From Conchocele bisecta (taxonomy: Eukaryota; Mollusca; Bivalvia; Lucinida; Thyasiridae): 64,000 bases of DNA. Location: assembly GCA_029237695.1 (NCBI GenBank), contig CM055279.1:63151586-63215585 (forward strand), written 5' to 3'. Each line of letters starts with the position of its first letter. Position 1 is the stretch's first letter. Below, piece by piece: positions 20,959 through 30,409 of this stretch. The translations under genes and the position numbers were made by a program. The notes beneath the pieces were generated by a model, which ran no database searches, was not told the DNA's origin, and was given only the letters and a program-made list of their open reading frames with translations.

Positions 20959-21362
20959 TGGTTTGTTTTGTTTGTTTATTGGTGATTAACGGCCTATCAA
21001 CAGCTAAGATCATGTAAGGCCGGGAAAACGGGTTCAACCCCGTTTTAACTTGCTGCATCGGGGAAAAAATCCCAAAATCAGAACGGAATATTTACATCGA
21101 GAAAAAAATATATTCAGCCCTGAAATTAGAATAACCTGACCTGGTGTCAGGTCAATACCACATCAAGTCACTTGGCCCCTTCCCCTAGAATAGAATTACG
21201 AATAATCGTAATACTCACATAAGGGGTATAACCAGATTCAACTGTCACATACAAAATGCCGAAGATGTATGAGGGCCAAACCAGGTCTCCAGTCGGAATT
21301 CCGGTAAGAATGAACCCCGATCATTACATTACCCATCGCATGCTCCCACCTACCACCCACTG
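20959..21362 (-). mobile_element. SINE-like dispersed repeat, full copy
   Basis: Starts with TTGGTGATTAACGGCCTATCAACAGCTAAG, then GGGTTCAACCCC (B-box-like), then the same body as the copy at 13913-14189, ending GGTGGCAGGTGGG on the minus strand. Each end resembles those of the copies at 39396 and 39920. The presence of a Pol III B-box-like segment suggests a tRNA-derived SINE, but I could not confirm an A box. Confidence 0.68.
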
Positions 21363-21391
21363 AAAACCACAGACAAAAACAAACACTTTAA

Positions 21392-21776
21392 AGGTACATA
21401 TGCCCACTCAGTAGGCACAAAATGTTCTTTATATCAAAGACATAATCTGAGACATTTTTTGGCAAAATAAGCATTCCTTCACCATTACCCCACATATTGA
21501 TTGGCATTAGTAAACATTTTATATTAGACGTAAATTTCCAAACTGATATCAGGGGCGATAACCGTGTTTGCTTTTTGCGATATTACTTTTTATTCGCAGT
21601 ATTTATGTTTTGATGTGCAATGATCGTACTTTATAATCTGTCGAAAATTTAATTTTTTTAGGTGACGCATTTAATTAATATAAATAATTAAAAAAGAATC
21701 ATGCCCCATATGAAAATAGCCTGATACCACCGCGAGTCAATATCACACCTTGTGCCTACTGAGTGGGTATGTACCT
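21392..21776. mobile_element. TTAA-flanked MITE, copy 2
   Basis: AGGTACATATGCCCACTCAGTAGGCAC at left and GTGCCTACTGAGTGGGTATGTACCT at right, flanked by TTAA on both sides (21388-21391 and 21777-21780). The interior shares GGCATTA...TTTTATAT and ACTGATATCAGGGGCGATAACCG with the other copies. Confidence 0.82.
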
Positions 21777-21780
21777 TTAA

Positions 21781-21860
21781 ATACAAAACATCAAGCTCGA
21801 CAATACACCAACATACACATAAACTGGGATGGGTTGCCCGCATTTTAACATTTTTGTGTA
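21781..21860. repeat. Direct repeat pair, copy 1 (second at 23172-23254)
   Basis: AATACAAAACATCAAGCTCGACAATAC then CACATAAACTGGGATGGGTT and CCCGCATTTTAACAT recur with few changes at 23172-23254. Function unknown; probably an old dispersed repeat. Confidence 0.55.
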
Positions 21861-22025
21861 TACATGTAGGAGGTTTTGAGCTGACGTCATGCGGGGTGTA
21901 TTCCTGTTACTAAAACTAGCTGGCCGTCAGCTTCCTGCTTCGGCGAAGCCATTGTTCCAGAGCGTATTTACATTGCTCTGTGTGTATCAATAATAATTAT
22001 TATCGGGATTTACTGACACTATCTG

Positions 22026-22133
22026 ATGGGTAAAGAATGTGTGGTATTTGGTTGTACTAACATAGATATTGACACACAAGTAGCGTTAAAGCGCTGTAAA
22101 TCACACATGTTGTCTGCTGATTTGGTATTTTAA
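22026..22133 (+). CDS. Possible first exon or remnant of a THAP-like zinc finger
   Basis: A 35-codon frame begins MGKECVVFGCTN. The spacing C-x4-C right after the start, with VVFGCTN, resembles the opening of THAP domains (C2CH zinc fingers derived from P-element transposases). The rest of a THAP domain (Cys-His pair, AVPTIF-like end) is not visible, and the frame stops at 22131. Either the exon ends before the stop or this is a remnant. Weak evidence. Confidence 0.2.
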   Translation: MGKECVVFGCTNIDIDTQVALKRCKSHMLSADLVF

Positions 22134-22164
22134 TCTCGCTTCGTCTCAAAATCGTGTTTTGGCA

Positions 22165-22205
22165 GCACAGTAGAATTGTCTCAAGCTTAGACGATTCTAA
22201 TGTGC
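22165..22205. repeat. Hairpin GCACAT-AGAATCGTCT family
   Basis: The 17-bp arms GCACAGTAGAATTGTCT and AGACGATTCTAATGTGC surround a short CAAGCTT loop. The arms match the inner arms of the foldback at 1350-1410. Confidence 0.65.
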
Positions 22206-22600
22206 TTCCACAATATGATTTTAAATAGAAAACTATTTAAAATCATCAGATTACAATTTTATTTTTCAGCGTTCTAAGGGTTAAAAGTCTTCGGGCTACG
22301 ATACAACGTATTAAATATATGAGTAGTGTAATAGCAGGTGTTGGCCAAACGGGAAACACAGACTATATAAAGTCATGTATATTGTTGATATGCATGTTTA
22401 ATAAAGAATCGAAAACTGTGATGACCACGGTGTCAGTGCAAGTAACAAAAGAGTCTGGTTTACTGTGTCGTTGACATTCTCAAGGTGTGTGACGCAACTA
22501 ATGGTCCAACTAATTTTCAGACCAATCAATTGTTAGAAAAAAGCATTTAGATCAGTTCATTCATAAACAAATGGGTGTTTCCTAATGATATAAAAGTACT
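22206..22600. other. No gene seen
   Basis: AT-rich spacer without coding or RNA signal. Confidence 0.5.
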
Positions 22601-22669
22601 TGCAAACAGTGCAGATCCTGACGAGACAGATCCATATGAGCCGGTTCATCTGGATCTACATTGTTTGCA
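22601..22669. repeat. Foldback with GGATCTACA arms
   Basis: TGCAAACAGTGCAGATCCTGA pairs with TCTGGATCTACATTGTTTGCA across a 27-bp loop containing CATATGAGCCGG. A sister hairpin with longer pairing is at 33867-33929. Confidence 0.7.
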
Positions 22670-22835
22670 AACACCAAGAAAAAGGTCTGTGGTGCATGTG
22701 GAAAGGGTTAATAGTGATGACCATGCAGAACCAGTACCTCACCTGTATTGGGAGAGGGTGGCGGGATCATAAACACAGCTCTACATTTAATTGCACTTAC
22801 AATAGCCTGATCTGGTACCAGATTCATTGTTAGCT

Positions 22836-22978
22836 GGATGTGCTATACGAAACAATAAATAAATGTAAATCCAATAATTGTTTACAAGAAAACAGTGTTA
22901 ATGTGAAATTTACAGACTATCATAATTCTGCACTTAGGAACATTTTAGTCGTACAAAGTTTTGTCAAACGGCCCCCTT
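22836..22978. mobile_element. GGGGCCCGTTTCACTAAAC MITE, right-hand fragment (copy C)
   Basis: AATAAATGTAAATCCAATAATTG through GTGAAATTTACAGACTATCA, GAACATTTTAGTCGTA and GTCAAACGGCCCCC, matching the right half of the copies at 10192-10432 and 38054-38293. The break is at the central palindrome. Confidence 0.75.
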
Positions 22979-23449
22979 TAACGGGTCTGGTAGCGATCTA
23001 GAGTTTTTTTTCATACATAAGCTTTGAGAAATATCTGTCTCTCGTATCACTATCCAACCCTTTGACGTAGAGCGACACACTTGACATATTTTGCTGAGTT
23101 TTCAAATCCATTGTAACGCTAAGTGAAGAAACACAATGGGCCATTGTTATTTACACATGCGCGAACAAACATTTTAAATACAAAATATCATAGTCGACAA
23201 TTCACCCACATACACATAACTGGGTTGGGTTACCCGCACTTTAACATGTTTGGGTCTATTTATATATTTATATACATGTGTATTTCAAAATAGACTATTA
23301 TAGGTGTAATTGACTTGGGCCATGGTATGTATGTTAACCATATGTTCATCTACATAATTCACGTACACTGTACTCCTGATTTATATAAACCACACACGGT
23401 AAGTTCTAAGTTTTATTTTAAATATATGTACTATGTTAAATTTAATAAA
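22979..23449. other. No gene; holds direct-repeat copy 23172-23254
   Basis: Apart from the ~80-bp repeat shared with 21781-21860, nothing recognisable. Confidence 0.5.
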
Positions 23450-23532
23450 TCATAGTAGAAAACTAGAAAATGTGTTCATAGAACACAGATACCCCACATA
23501 CCGCTTTGATACTAAACAATGCAAAATTCCAA
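23450..23532 (+). repeat. Long-distance inverted repeat, left arm
   Basis: AAACTAGAAAATGTGTTCATAG then AACACAGATACCCCACATA and CGCTTTGATACTAAA. The reverse complement lies at 26950-27033. The arms are about 3.5 kb apart, on either side of most of the composite repeat 24157-27364. Confidence 0.7.
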
Positions 23533-23540
23533 GTGCAATA

Positions 23541-24156
23541 GGGGAGATAATCCATGACCCGGGGGGCCGAAACAAAAATCGAAATAAGCCTTGCGCCTCT
23601 ACTCATCATATATACCATTGTGGTATTTATGGAAATACGTTCGGCACTGAGACTGACACTGGGTTGCCTTAGTGTGAAGGATGTCAGAAGATGAGGAGAC
23701 ACTATCTCGCCCCTTCCCGTTACTGGACCCTTTGCGCAATTAAGGACCACGAAGGAGAACTGATTTGACCCGCCATCTTGACCAGAAGTGAACTTTCACG
23801 AGAGCCATGAAACCTGCCCAATAGCGGTCATAAAGGTAGGCCTGTGATATCAACTTGTGATTTACAACATTTTGCGTCGTCGGCTCGGAAGACTAGTATT
23901 GCGTATCCTTTTGGGAAATCCCTAATTTTCTTGTTTTATCGTTATTTGTCAGCTCCGTAGTATTTGTTGATAAAAAACATATTTCACCAGAATTAGCCTT
24001 TTCTCGCCCATTTTACATGTATATTAGATATTTCTAAATTAATTGACAACAATTGACACCCGTTTTCGATAAAATTGTGTAATCTTTCCAACTTTTGAGA
24101 TTTTAATTTTTTTTGGAAATAATTATTTCCGCGGTGCAATCGCCATTATCATAATT
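23541..24156. other. No gene seen
   Basis: No coding signal; ordinary AT-rich sequence leading to the GTATCCCCC boundary. Confidence 0.5.
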
Positions 24157-24244
24157 GTATCCCCCGGACTCCGTCGGGGGATACTATGGATTTGACAGCG
24201 CGCCGCGTCCGCGTCCGCGTCCGCGGTCCGCGTCCGCCGCAGAC

Positions 24245-24860
24245 ACTTCTTGTCCGGAGCATAACTCGAACACCCTTTGGAATATTTTCATGAAACTTCA
24301 CACATGCATAGACCACGACCCGAAGGTGTGTCGCGCACAAGAATGACAACTCTTGCATAACTAATTTTTGAGTTATCTCCCTTTTTTGTTTCTCGCACTG
24401 ATTTCGTGTCCGGAGCATAACTCCACCACCCTTTCGAATATTTTCATGAAACTTCACACATGCAGACCACGACCCGAAGGTGTGTCGCGCACAAGAATGA
24501 CAACTCTTGCATAGTTTAATTTTTTAGTTATCTCCCTTTTTTGTTTCGCGCACTGATTGACCATAACTCGACCACCCTTTGGAATATTTTTATGAAACTT
24601 AACACATTCAATTAGACCACGAACCGAAGGTGTGTCGTGCACAAGAATGACAATCTTGCATAGCTAATTTTTGAGTTATCTCCCTTTTTTGTTTTCGCTC
24701 ACTGATTTCCTGTCCGGAGCATAACTCGACCACCCTTTGGAATATTTTCATGAAACTTCACACATGCATAGACCACGACCAGGAGGTGTGTCGCGCACCA
24801 AGAATGACAACTCTTGCGTAGCTAATTTTTCAGTTATCTCCCTTTTTTGTTTTGCGCACT
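24245..24860. repeat. ~157-bp tandem array, left part
   Basis: Four units contain TCCGGAGCATAACTCGA, ACCCTTTGGAATATTTTCATG, AACTTCACACATGCATAGACC and GAATGACAACTCTTGC, ending TTATCTCCC. Two further units are at 27035-27330, so the array was once continuous. Confidence 0.87.
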
Positions 24861-24989
24861 CTACAAACTGGACAATAATGCATGAAGACCTGTTTTCTCG
24901 TCTGCTCTGTATACCTTTCTCGTGTGCTCTGTACACCTTACCTGTAGAGAGAACAATAGAAACTGGGAGAACCATGTGCTAAGCATGGG

Positions 24990-25735
24990 CTAGCATGTGC
25001 AGATGTCCAGTGATTGACCACTGCTGACCAGGTAATTTATACAGGTAAATCACTACATTGGGTACTGTGTTGAAAATATTGTGGCATTATGTGGACCTCT
25101 GCAGACATATGTAGATAAATATAGGACTATTAAAAAAAATCTGGTCTCCAATAGCAAGCATTATTATTTTTAAACTTTTTTTTGTCATTTTTTTTTTTTT
25201 TTTTTTTTCATTATTTTTTTTCATTTTTTTTTTCAAATTATTTTTCAATTTGACTGGAAAAAAAATCTGGGCTCCAGTAGCAAGCATTATTATTTTTAAA
25301 CTTTTTTTTTCCATTTTTTTTTTTTCATTTTTTTTTTTTCATTTTTTTTTTTCTTTTTTTTTTCAAATTATTTTTCAATTTTTGTCCAGTAGCATAAGGT
25401 CGTAAGTGCTATATACAGACTATTCACCTGTGCATGTGCTAGCATGTGCAACTGACCACTGACCACTTACAGGTAATTTATACAGGTAAATGATTATATT
25501 ACATTTCCGTAAACTGTGTTGAAAATATTGTGGCATTATGTGGACCTGTGCAGATATATGTAGATAAATATAGGACTATTAAAAAAAATTCTGGGCTCCA
25601 GTAGCAAGCATTATTACTTTTAATTTTTAAACTTTTTTTCCATTTTTTTTTTTTCATTTTTTTTTTCAAATTCTTTTTCAATTTTTGTCTAGTAGCATAA
25701 GGTCGTAAGTGCTATATACAGACTATTATCATATA
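24990..25735. repeat. ~440-bp tandem duplication with T-rich tracts
   Basis: GGTAATTTATACAGGTAAAT, GTGTTGAAAATATTGTGGCA, ATGTAGATAAATATAGGACT and CAGTAGCAAGCATTATTA occur in the same order from about 25010 and again from about 25455. A ~175-bp subunit bounded by CTCCAGTAGCAAGC and T-rich tracts is also repeated. Each large copy ends with AGTAGCATAAGGTCGTAAGT, the core of the foldback at 52941-53020. Confidence 0.75.
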
Positions 25736-25741
25736 ATAAAA

Positions 25742-25805
25742 CAATTATTGACTAGTGAGCCATAGAATATAATCTGATATTCTATGGTTCACTAGTCAAT
25801 AATTG
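25742..25805. repeat. 64-bp foldback CAATTATTGACTAGTGA
   Basis: 29-bp arms differing at one position (GAGCCATAG versus CTATGGTTC) around AATCTG. No related copy seen in the window. Confidence 0.78.
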
Positions 25806-25969
25806 TATAATATGTTCGGCCAGTGAAAATTGCTTTCGGGCCCAGGCTCGAGGTCAAGGCGGGACAGGCGAGGCATCTGATTCCGTGGAATTCTTGTTTA
25901 CTTATCTCCCTTTGTTGTTTCTTTGTGCTCTGATTTTGTATCCAGAGTATAAATCGAACACGCAATATA

Positions 25970-26945
25970 ACGCATTGCTCTAATGGTCCTCTACCGCCCT
26001 GTGCCAAATCCACGTTCGTTCTGTTCTGCCCCCGTCAAGCCCAGGGTCAAGGTCACATACTTAGTGCTTCAAAAAACATTAACGCTTGGGTAAATATCTT
26101 ATACTTTCTGTTTTCTTTCATGGATCATGGATCATCTTCATATTTCATATACGCATTGCTCTAATGGTCCTCTACCCGCCCTGTGCCAAATCCACGTTCG
26201 TCCTGCCCCACCAATCCCAGGGTCAAGGTCACATACTTGGTGCTTCAAAAACTTTAACGCTCAGGTAAATATCTTATAATTTTTATTTCCATTCACGGAT
26301 CAACTTCATATTTCATATACGCGTTGCTCTAATGGTCGTCTACCGCCCTGTGCCAAATCCACGTTCGTCCTGCCCCCGCCAAGCCCAGGGTCAAGGTCAC
26401 ATACTTAGAGCTTCAAAAACTTTAACTCTCGGTAAATATCTTATAATTTCTGTTTTCTTTCATGGATCATCTTCATATTTCTATACGCATTGCTCTAATG
26501 GTCCTCTACCGCCCTGTGCCAAATCCATGTTCGTCCTGCCCCCGCCAATCCCAGGGTCAAGGTCACATACTACTTGGTGCTTCAAAAACTTTAATGCTCA
26601 GGTAAATATCTTATAATTTTTCTTTCCATTCACGGATCAACTTCATATTTCATATATGCGTTGCTCTAATGGTCCTCTACCGCCCTGTGCCAAATCCACG
26701 TTCGTCCCGCCCCCGCCAAGCCCAGGGTTAACATCATATACTTAGTGCTTCAAAAACTTTAACGCTCAGTAAATATCTTTATAATTTCTGTTTTCTTTCA
26801 CGATCAGCTTCATATTTCATATATGCATTGCTCTAATGGTCCTCTACCGCCCCCTGTGCCAAATCCCACGTTTGTCCTGCCCCCGCCAAGCCCAGGGTCA
26901 AGGTCACATACTTGGTGCTTCAAAAACTTTAACGCTCAGGTAAAA
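25970..26945. repeat. ~168-bp tandem array, six units
   Basis: GCATTGCTCTAATGGTCCTC starts near 25972, 26152, 26322, 26486, 26660 and 26824. Units contain GCCAAATCCACGTTCGTCC, CCCAGGGTCAAGGTCACATA and CTTCAAAAACTTTAACGCTC. Short frames across it are repeat translation. Confidence 0.88.
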
Positions 26946-26949
26946 GAAA

Positions 26950-27033
26950 ATTTTGACTTGCAATTTGGCCTCATTTATTATCAAAGCGATATGTGGGACA
27001 TCCGTGTTCTATGAACACATTTTCTAGTTTATT
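26950..27033 (-). repeat. Long-distance inverted repeat, right arm
   Basis: Reverse complement of 23450-23532, including CTATGAACACATTTTCTAGTTT. It lies exactly where the 157-bp array resumes (27035), so it marks the right edge of the insertion that splits the array. Confidence 0.7.
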
Positions 27034-27034
27034 A

Positions 27035-27330
27035 AACTTCACACATGCATAGAAGACGACCCAAAGGTGTGTCGCACGTAAGAATGACAACTCTTGCGTC
27101 GTTAATTTCTTAGTTATCTCCCTTTGTTGTTTCGTGCACTGATTTCGTGTCTGGAGCATAACTCGAACACCCTTCGGAATATTTTCATGAAACTTCACAC
27201 TTGCATAGAACACGACCCTAAAGGTGTGTCCCGCAAGAATGACAACTCTTGCATCACTAATTCTTTAGTTATCTCCCTTTGTTTTTCCGTCACTGATTTT
27301 GTCTCCGGAGCATAACTCGAACACCCTTTT
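27035..27330. repeat. ~157-bp tandem array, right part
   Basis: Two more units of the array at 24245-24860, starting AACTTCACACATGCATAGAA and ending GGAGCATAACTCGAACACCC. Confidence 0.85.
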
Positions 27331-27364
27331 TTCAAACTACTTGTGTATCTGGGGAGGGGGATAC

Positions 27365-28390
27365 ACATGCGCTTGTCGACAAGCGTCCATTTCTAGTTAT
27401 AATTCGACTTCCGTCTCGTCCAAATTTTAACGCGTGACGTCATCAAAACTTGTGTATTTACATTTTACTTGGAGTTTCTTTGTAAAATTATCAATTTTCG
27501 GCAATAACAACAATTATTGATTAATTTATTGATAATTTTGGAAGATATTATTAATTACTTAGCTAATAAATACACGCACAGGTAATATTAGAAAATTTTA
27601 TTAATTTTGTTTTGTGAATTTGTAGTAATATTATTATAATTTGTTTCAGAATTACCTGTCAACAACATTGAACGCTAAGAAGCTATTACTAGCTTAAGAG
27701 AGGTTGGTCATACTTCACATTTTTTTTAGTGTTTATTTTCACAAAATATTCTTCTAAAAATCTTTCAAAAATAGTTTTGATAAATTAACATGATTCAATT
27801 GTTAAATAATTCTACATAATTTAACGGCCTTTTTAGTAAATTAATTTTAGTCTTTCCATTTGGCATTTCTTAGTTTTACGGTATAAATAACCAACTTATT
27901 GAAATAAATTTTCACGGTTTTCGGCGATTTAACTTCATTTAGTTTTGGTAATTTTGTGTACGGTAAAACCTTTTGTAGTGTATATGTTGTTCCGTTAAAG
28001 ACTTTATACATATATTTGGGGTTTATTTCATTAACTGGGATTAAGTACATTTCTTTAGCAAAAATAACATTCTACGGTTTATTTTTTCTTCGATGTTTTT
28101 TATTTGAAATTTTCAGCGAAATTGATAGTGCGGTGGAATATTTCGATTAATTTCTTATAGTCATTATTTAATTTAATTTTTGGTAACCACATATTATATC
28201 TGTAATTAAACATTAAACTAGTGCAGATTTATTTGGATATTTGGTTATTTCATTTAAATAGTTTTATTTTAATTAAATTTTTTGGCCAAATTTTCTATTT
28301 ATAAATTTTTGAAAATTAAATTAATTATTGAGGTATCACGTACTGCTTTCGCTGACCCGGTGTCCATCGACACACACACACAAGTGCACC
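27365..28390. other. Very AT-rich leader before the retroelement
   Basis: From about 27480 to 28320 the sequence is strongly AT-rich and non-coding. It may include the 5' untranslated part of the retroelement that follows. I found no matching long terminal repeat on the 3' side and no clear tRNA primer-binding site, so an LTR cannot be called. Confidence 0.4.
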
Positions 28391-28576
28391 ATGCTTATGA
28401 AGGAGTGCATCGACAAAGAAGCGAGGCGAGATATTCTCCGAATAAACATCTGTAGCGCTCGAGAGCTTATTGAGAAGTTACCGGGAGTGGGACCGGTATA
28501 TACAAAGCGTATTTTGTCAATAAGCCAGAAAGAAGATAACATTTCGCGCAAGAAATTTTTGACGTTGAATATCTGA
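28391..28576 (+). pseudogene. Helix-hairpin-helix ORF at the 5' end of the retroelement
   Basis: A 61-codon frame starts at an ATG with a good context (CACCATG). It contains INICSARELIEKLPGVGPVY followed by TKRILSISQ, a typical helix-hairpin-helix DNA-binding motif of the ComEA type (N-x-A-x-x-x-E-L-x-x-L-P-G-V-G). The stop at 28574-28576 is in the same frame as the next ORF (28589-28909), so the two were probably one polypeptide. HhH motifs are unusual at the start of a gag polyprotein. The role could be nucleic acid binding during packaging or targeting; that is inference. Confidence 0.6.
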
Positions 28577-28588
28577 AACGTCAGAGAT

Positions 28589-28909
28589 TTGGCGGACAAT
28601 ATTGATTTTTCGCCATTAGTAGAAGATTCAGCCATGTCCAGCAACAAACAACAGGCGGAGAGAGCGGAACAGTGCAGGGACCATGGGGACAATGAAGGTA
28701 GTGGAGGCAACCAAGAAAATGCTCAACTAGAAATGAATGAGCAACGACTCACCGAAGAAAAAATGCAAAAGTGTAATGCAATTCTTAAACAAATGGATGA
28801 AGAGCATCAAGGGTTACTAGAAGAAACTGACAGAGTTAGAGAAGAAAATCAAAGGCTCACAGAGGAAATAGAAAGAATAAGAAGAATGAGGTCAACTTCC
28901 AGTAATTAA
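28589..28909 (+). pseudogene. Coiled-coil segment of the retroelement gag region
   Basis: Same frame as the HhH ORF, separated by a single stop. The first ~50 residues are acidic and low complexity (SSNKQQAERAEQ, GDNEGSGGNQEN). The C-terminal half is a heptad-rich helix with EEKMQKCNAILKQMDEEHQG and RVREENQRLTEEIERIRRM, a likely coiled coil for multimerisation. It stops at 28907. The same frame reopens at 28940. Confidence 0.6.
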
Positions 28910-28939
28910 TTACATGTCCTGAATAACCTCCTAAGAGCC

Positions 28940-29392
28940 GTGGCATCCAGACAGAATGCTGGTCCGGGAATTTCACAAACAGATGATTGTTATTTTGAAG
29001 GCACTGACGCTTCTTCAGACATGATGTCTTCGAAGAAGCTGCCTAGTAGTATGGGGCCAGTAGATCCGCATGGTTCAGAAGGCGCTTACGCTTCTTCAGA
29101 CATGATTTCTTCGAGGAATGAGGTCACAGTTCCCAAAGACCGACTCAAGCGACAAGGACAGCCTAAATGCTTTTTTGGACAAAATGTCTTCGAAAGAGCT
29201 GGCATCCACAGATAGAAAGATGGCCATGTCACAGTCAAAATCAGGACAGGCACAGAATGCCAATGCTATTTCAGACACAATGTCCTTGAAAAAGCCGGCA
29301 AATGATGATTATATGAAACTACAACAACGCGGAGGTGCAAATACTTTTTCAGACGATATGTCTTGGAAAAAGAACCGTATATTTTGATGGGA
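28940..29392 (+). pseudogene. Tandem SSDMMSSKK repeats in the gag linker
   Basis: Five diverged copies of a motif of the type (D/N)A-S-S-D-x-M-S-S-K-K are seen at about 29008, 29089, 29166, 29265 and 29339. At the DNA level each has CTTCAGACATGATGTCTTCGA or a close form. The reading frame switches at least once (28940-29215 and 29118-29387 are in different frames), so the repeats are conserved as DNA but the frame is broken. A flexible linker before the capsid part is likely. Confidence 0.55.
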
Positions 29393-29826
29393 AGGGGAGT
29401 TGGTCAGCATTCATAACCAAATTTAATGTTTTCGCGGAAAACCAAAATTGGACAAGTAAAGAAAGGCGAAATCATTTATGCTTGTGTTTTGAAGGCCAAG
29501 CAAGTGACTTCTTCACCAGAACCATATCGAAAGAGCCCGACATAGATTATTGCGATGTACTGAACAAAATGGAGAGACGGTTCAATATCGAAGACCTACC
29601 GGAAACTGCACAGTTGTATTTCAGCTATGCAACGCAGACCCCAAAGGAAACTATTGTTGAATGGGCTGACCGCGTGGTGAGTATGGCAACCAAAGCATAC
29701 TCAGATCTGACAGATGCACAGATATATAGACATGCCATATTCCGATTTTGTCAGGGTCTAACCGATAAAGCCGCTGGCCATTACACAATTAACCTCAGAC
29801 CGAGAACCATGGAATACCATGGATAG
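29380..29826 (+). pseudogene. Retroelement gag capsid-like domain
   Basis: The segment starting YFDGKGSWSAFITKFNVFAE, then NQNWTSKERRNHLCLCFEG, QASDFFTRTI and FRFCQGLTDKAAGHYTI, matches the Retrotrans_gag pattern of Ty3/gypsy elements (F-G-x-W, then alternating helices with L-x-x-x-L-x-G-x-A). About 148 residues are open before a stop at 29824. The same protein seems to continue after a short disturbed stretch toward the zinc knuckle. Confidence 0.75.
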
Positions 29827-30032
29827 ACAAAATTCGGTGATATCAACACACTGACAGGTTAATATATGGCCGCAACAAACGAGACGTAAAATCAGTAAAA
29901 ATTGAAGATGCATATGATACATGCTCCGTCGAATTCAGTCGAGAAGAAAACTGCGACAGTGAGAATTATGCTCAAATCTCAAGAACATTCATACCAAAGA
30001 AGCAGATTCAAGAACCAAAGCCAGATAACTCA

Positions 30033-30380
30033 GTGACAACAGAAAAGAAAGTTCGCTTTGAGCCACTGAATATATATAGAGAGCTGGAGAAAAGAGTAGA
30101 GGTAGTGGAGAAGGCTGTTAGCAATATAGATACAACAATGAATAAAGGTATAGCGGACCTAACCAAGCAAATTGAAGGTCTGGCACAGACATTGCAAAAA
30201 AGTAAGCCAGTGGCTGACAACAAAGATATTCGTTGTTATTCTTGCAACGGTCTCGGTCACTACAGTAATGAGTGCCTGAGGAAGAACTTACGGAAAAGAA
30301 TATCTGCAATCTCGGAAGGTGAAGAAGAGAGCGATGCCGAGTCGGATGAAGATTTAAACGACAGCGGGTCGGACTATTAG
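30033..30380 (+). pseudogene. Retroelement nucleocapsid with CCHC knuckle
   Basis: 115 codons. An amphipathic helix (ELEKRVEVVEKAVSNIDTTM) is followed by RCYSCNGLGHYSNEC, a perfect C-x2-C-x4-H-x4-C zinc knuckle that binds RNA. An acidic tail (EGEEESDAESDEDLNDSGSD) ends at a TAG at 30378. The first codon shown is ATG-like but the protein was surely longer, running in from gag. Confidence 0.8.
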
Positions 30381-30409
30381 GCCTACATTCGACCCGTAGG
30401 AAACAAGGC

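Larger units (their letters stand above)
24157..27364. repeat. Composite repeat with GTATCCCCC ... GGGGGATAC ends
   Basis: The left end is a hairpin (24157-24184) with GTATCCCCC and GGGGGATAC arms. The far right end again reads GGGGGATAC (27356-27364). Inside are a GTCCGC simple repeat (24196-24242), a 157-bp array (24245-24860 and 27035-27330) and a 2.2-kb insertion that splits the array (24861-27034). Similar GTATCCCCCG-bounded arrays are common in mollusc genomes; that comparison is from general knowledge. Confidence 0.65.

Noticed and set aside
24149..24457. 102-residue minus frame
   Set aside because: It runs through the 157-bp array and a GTCCGC simple repeat; composition is repeat-driven.
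27365..28390. 5' LTR of the retroelement
   Set aside because: No matching 3' LTR, no TG...CA ends and no convincing primer-binding site.
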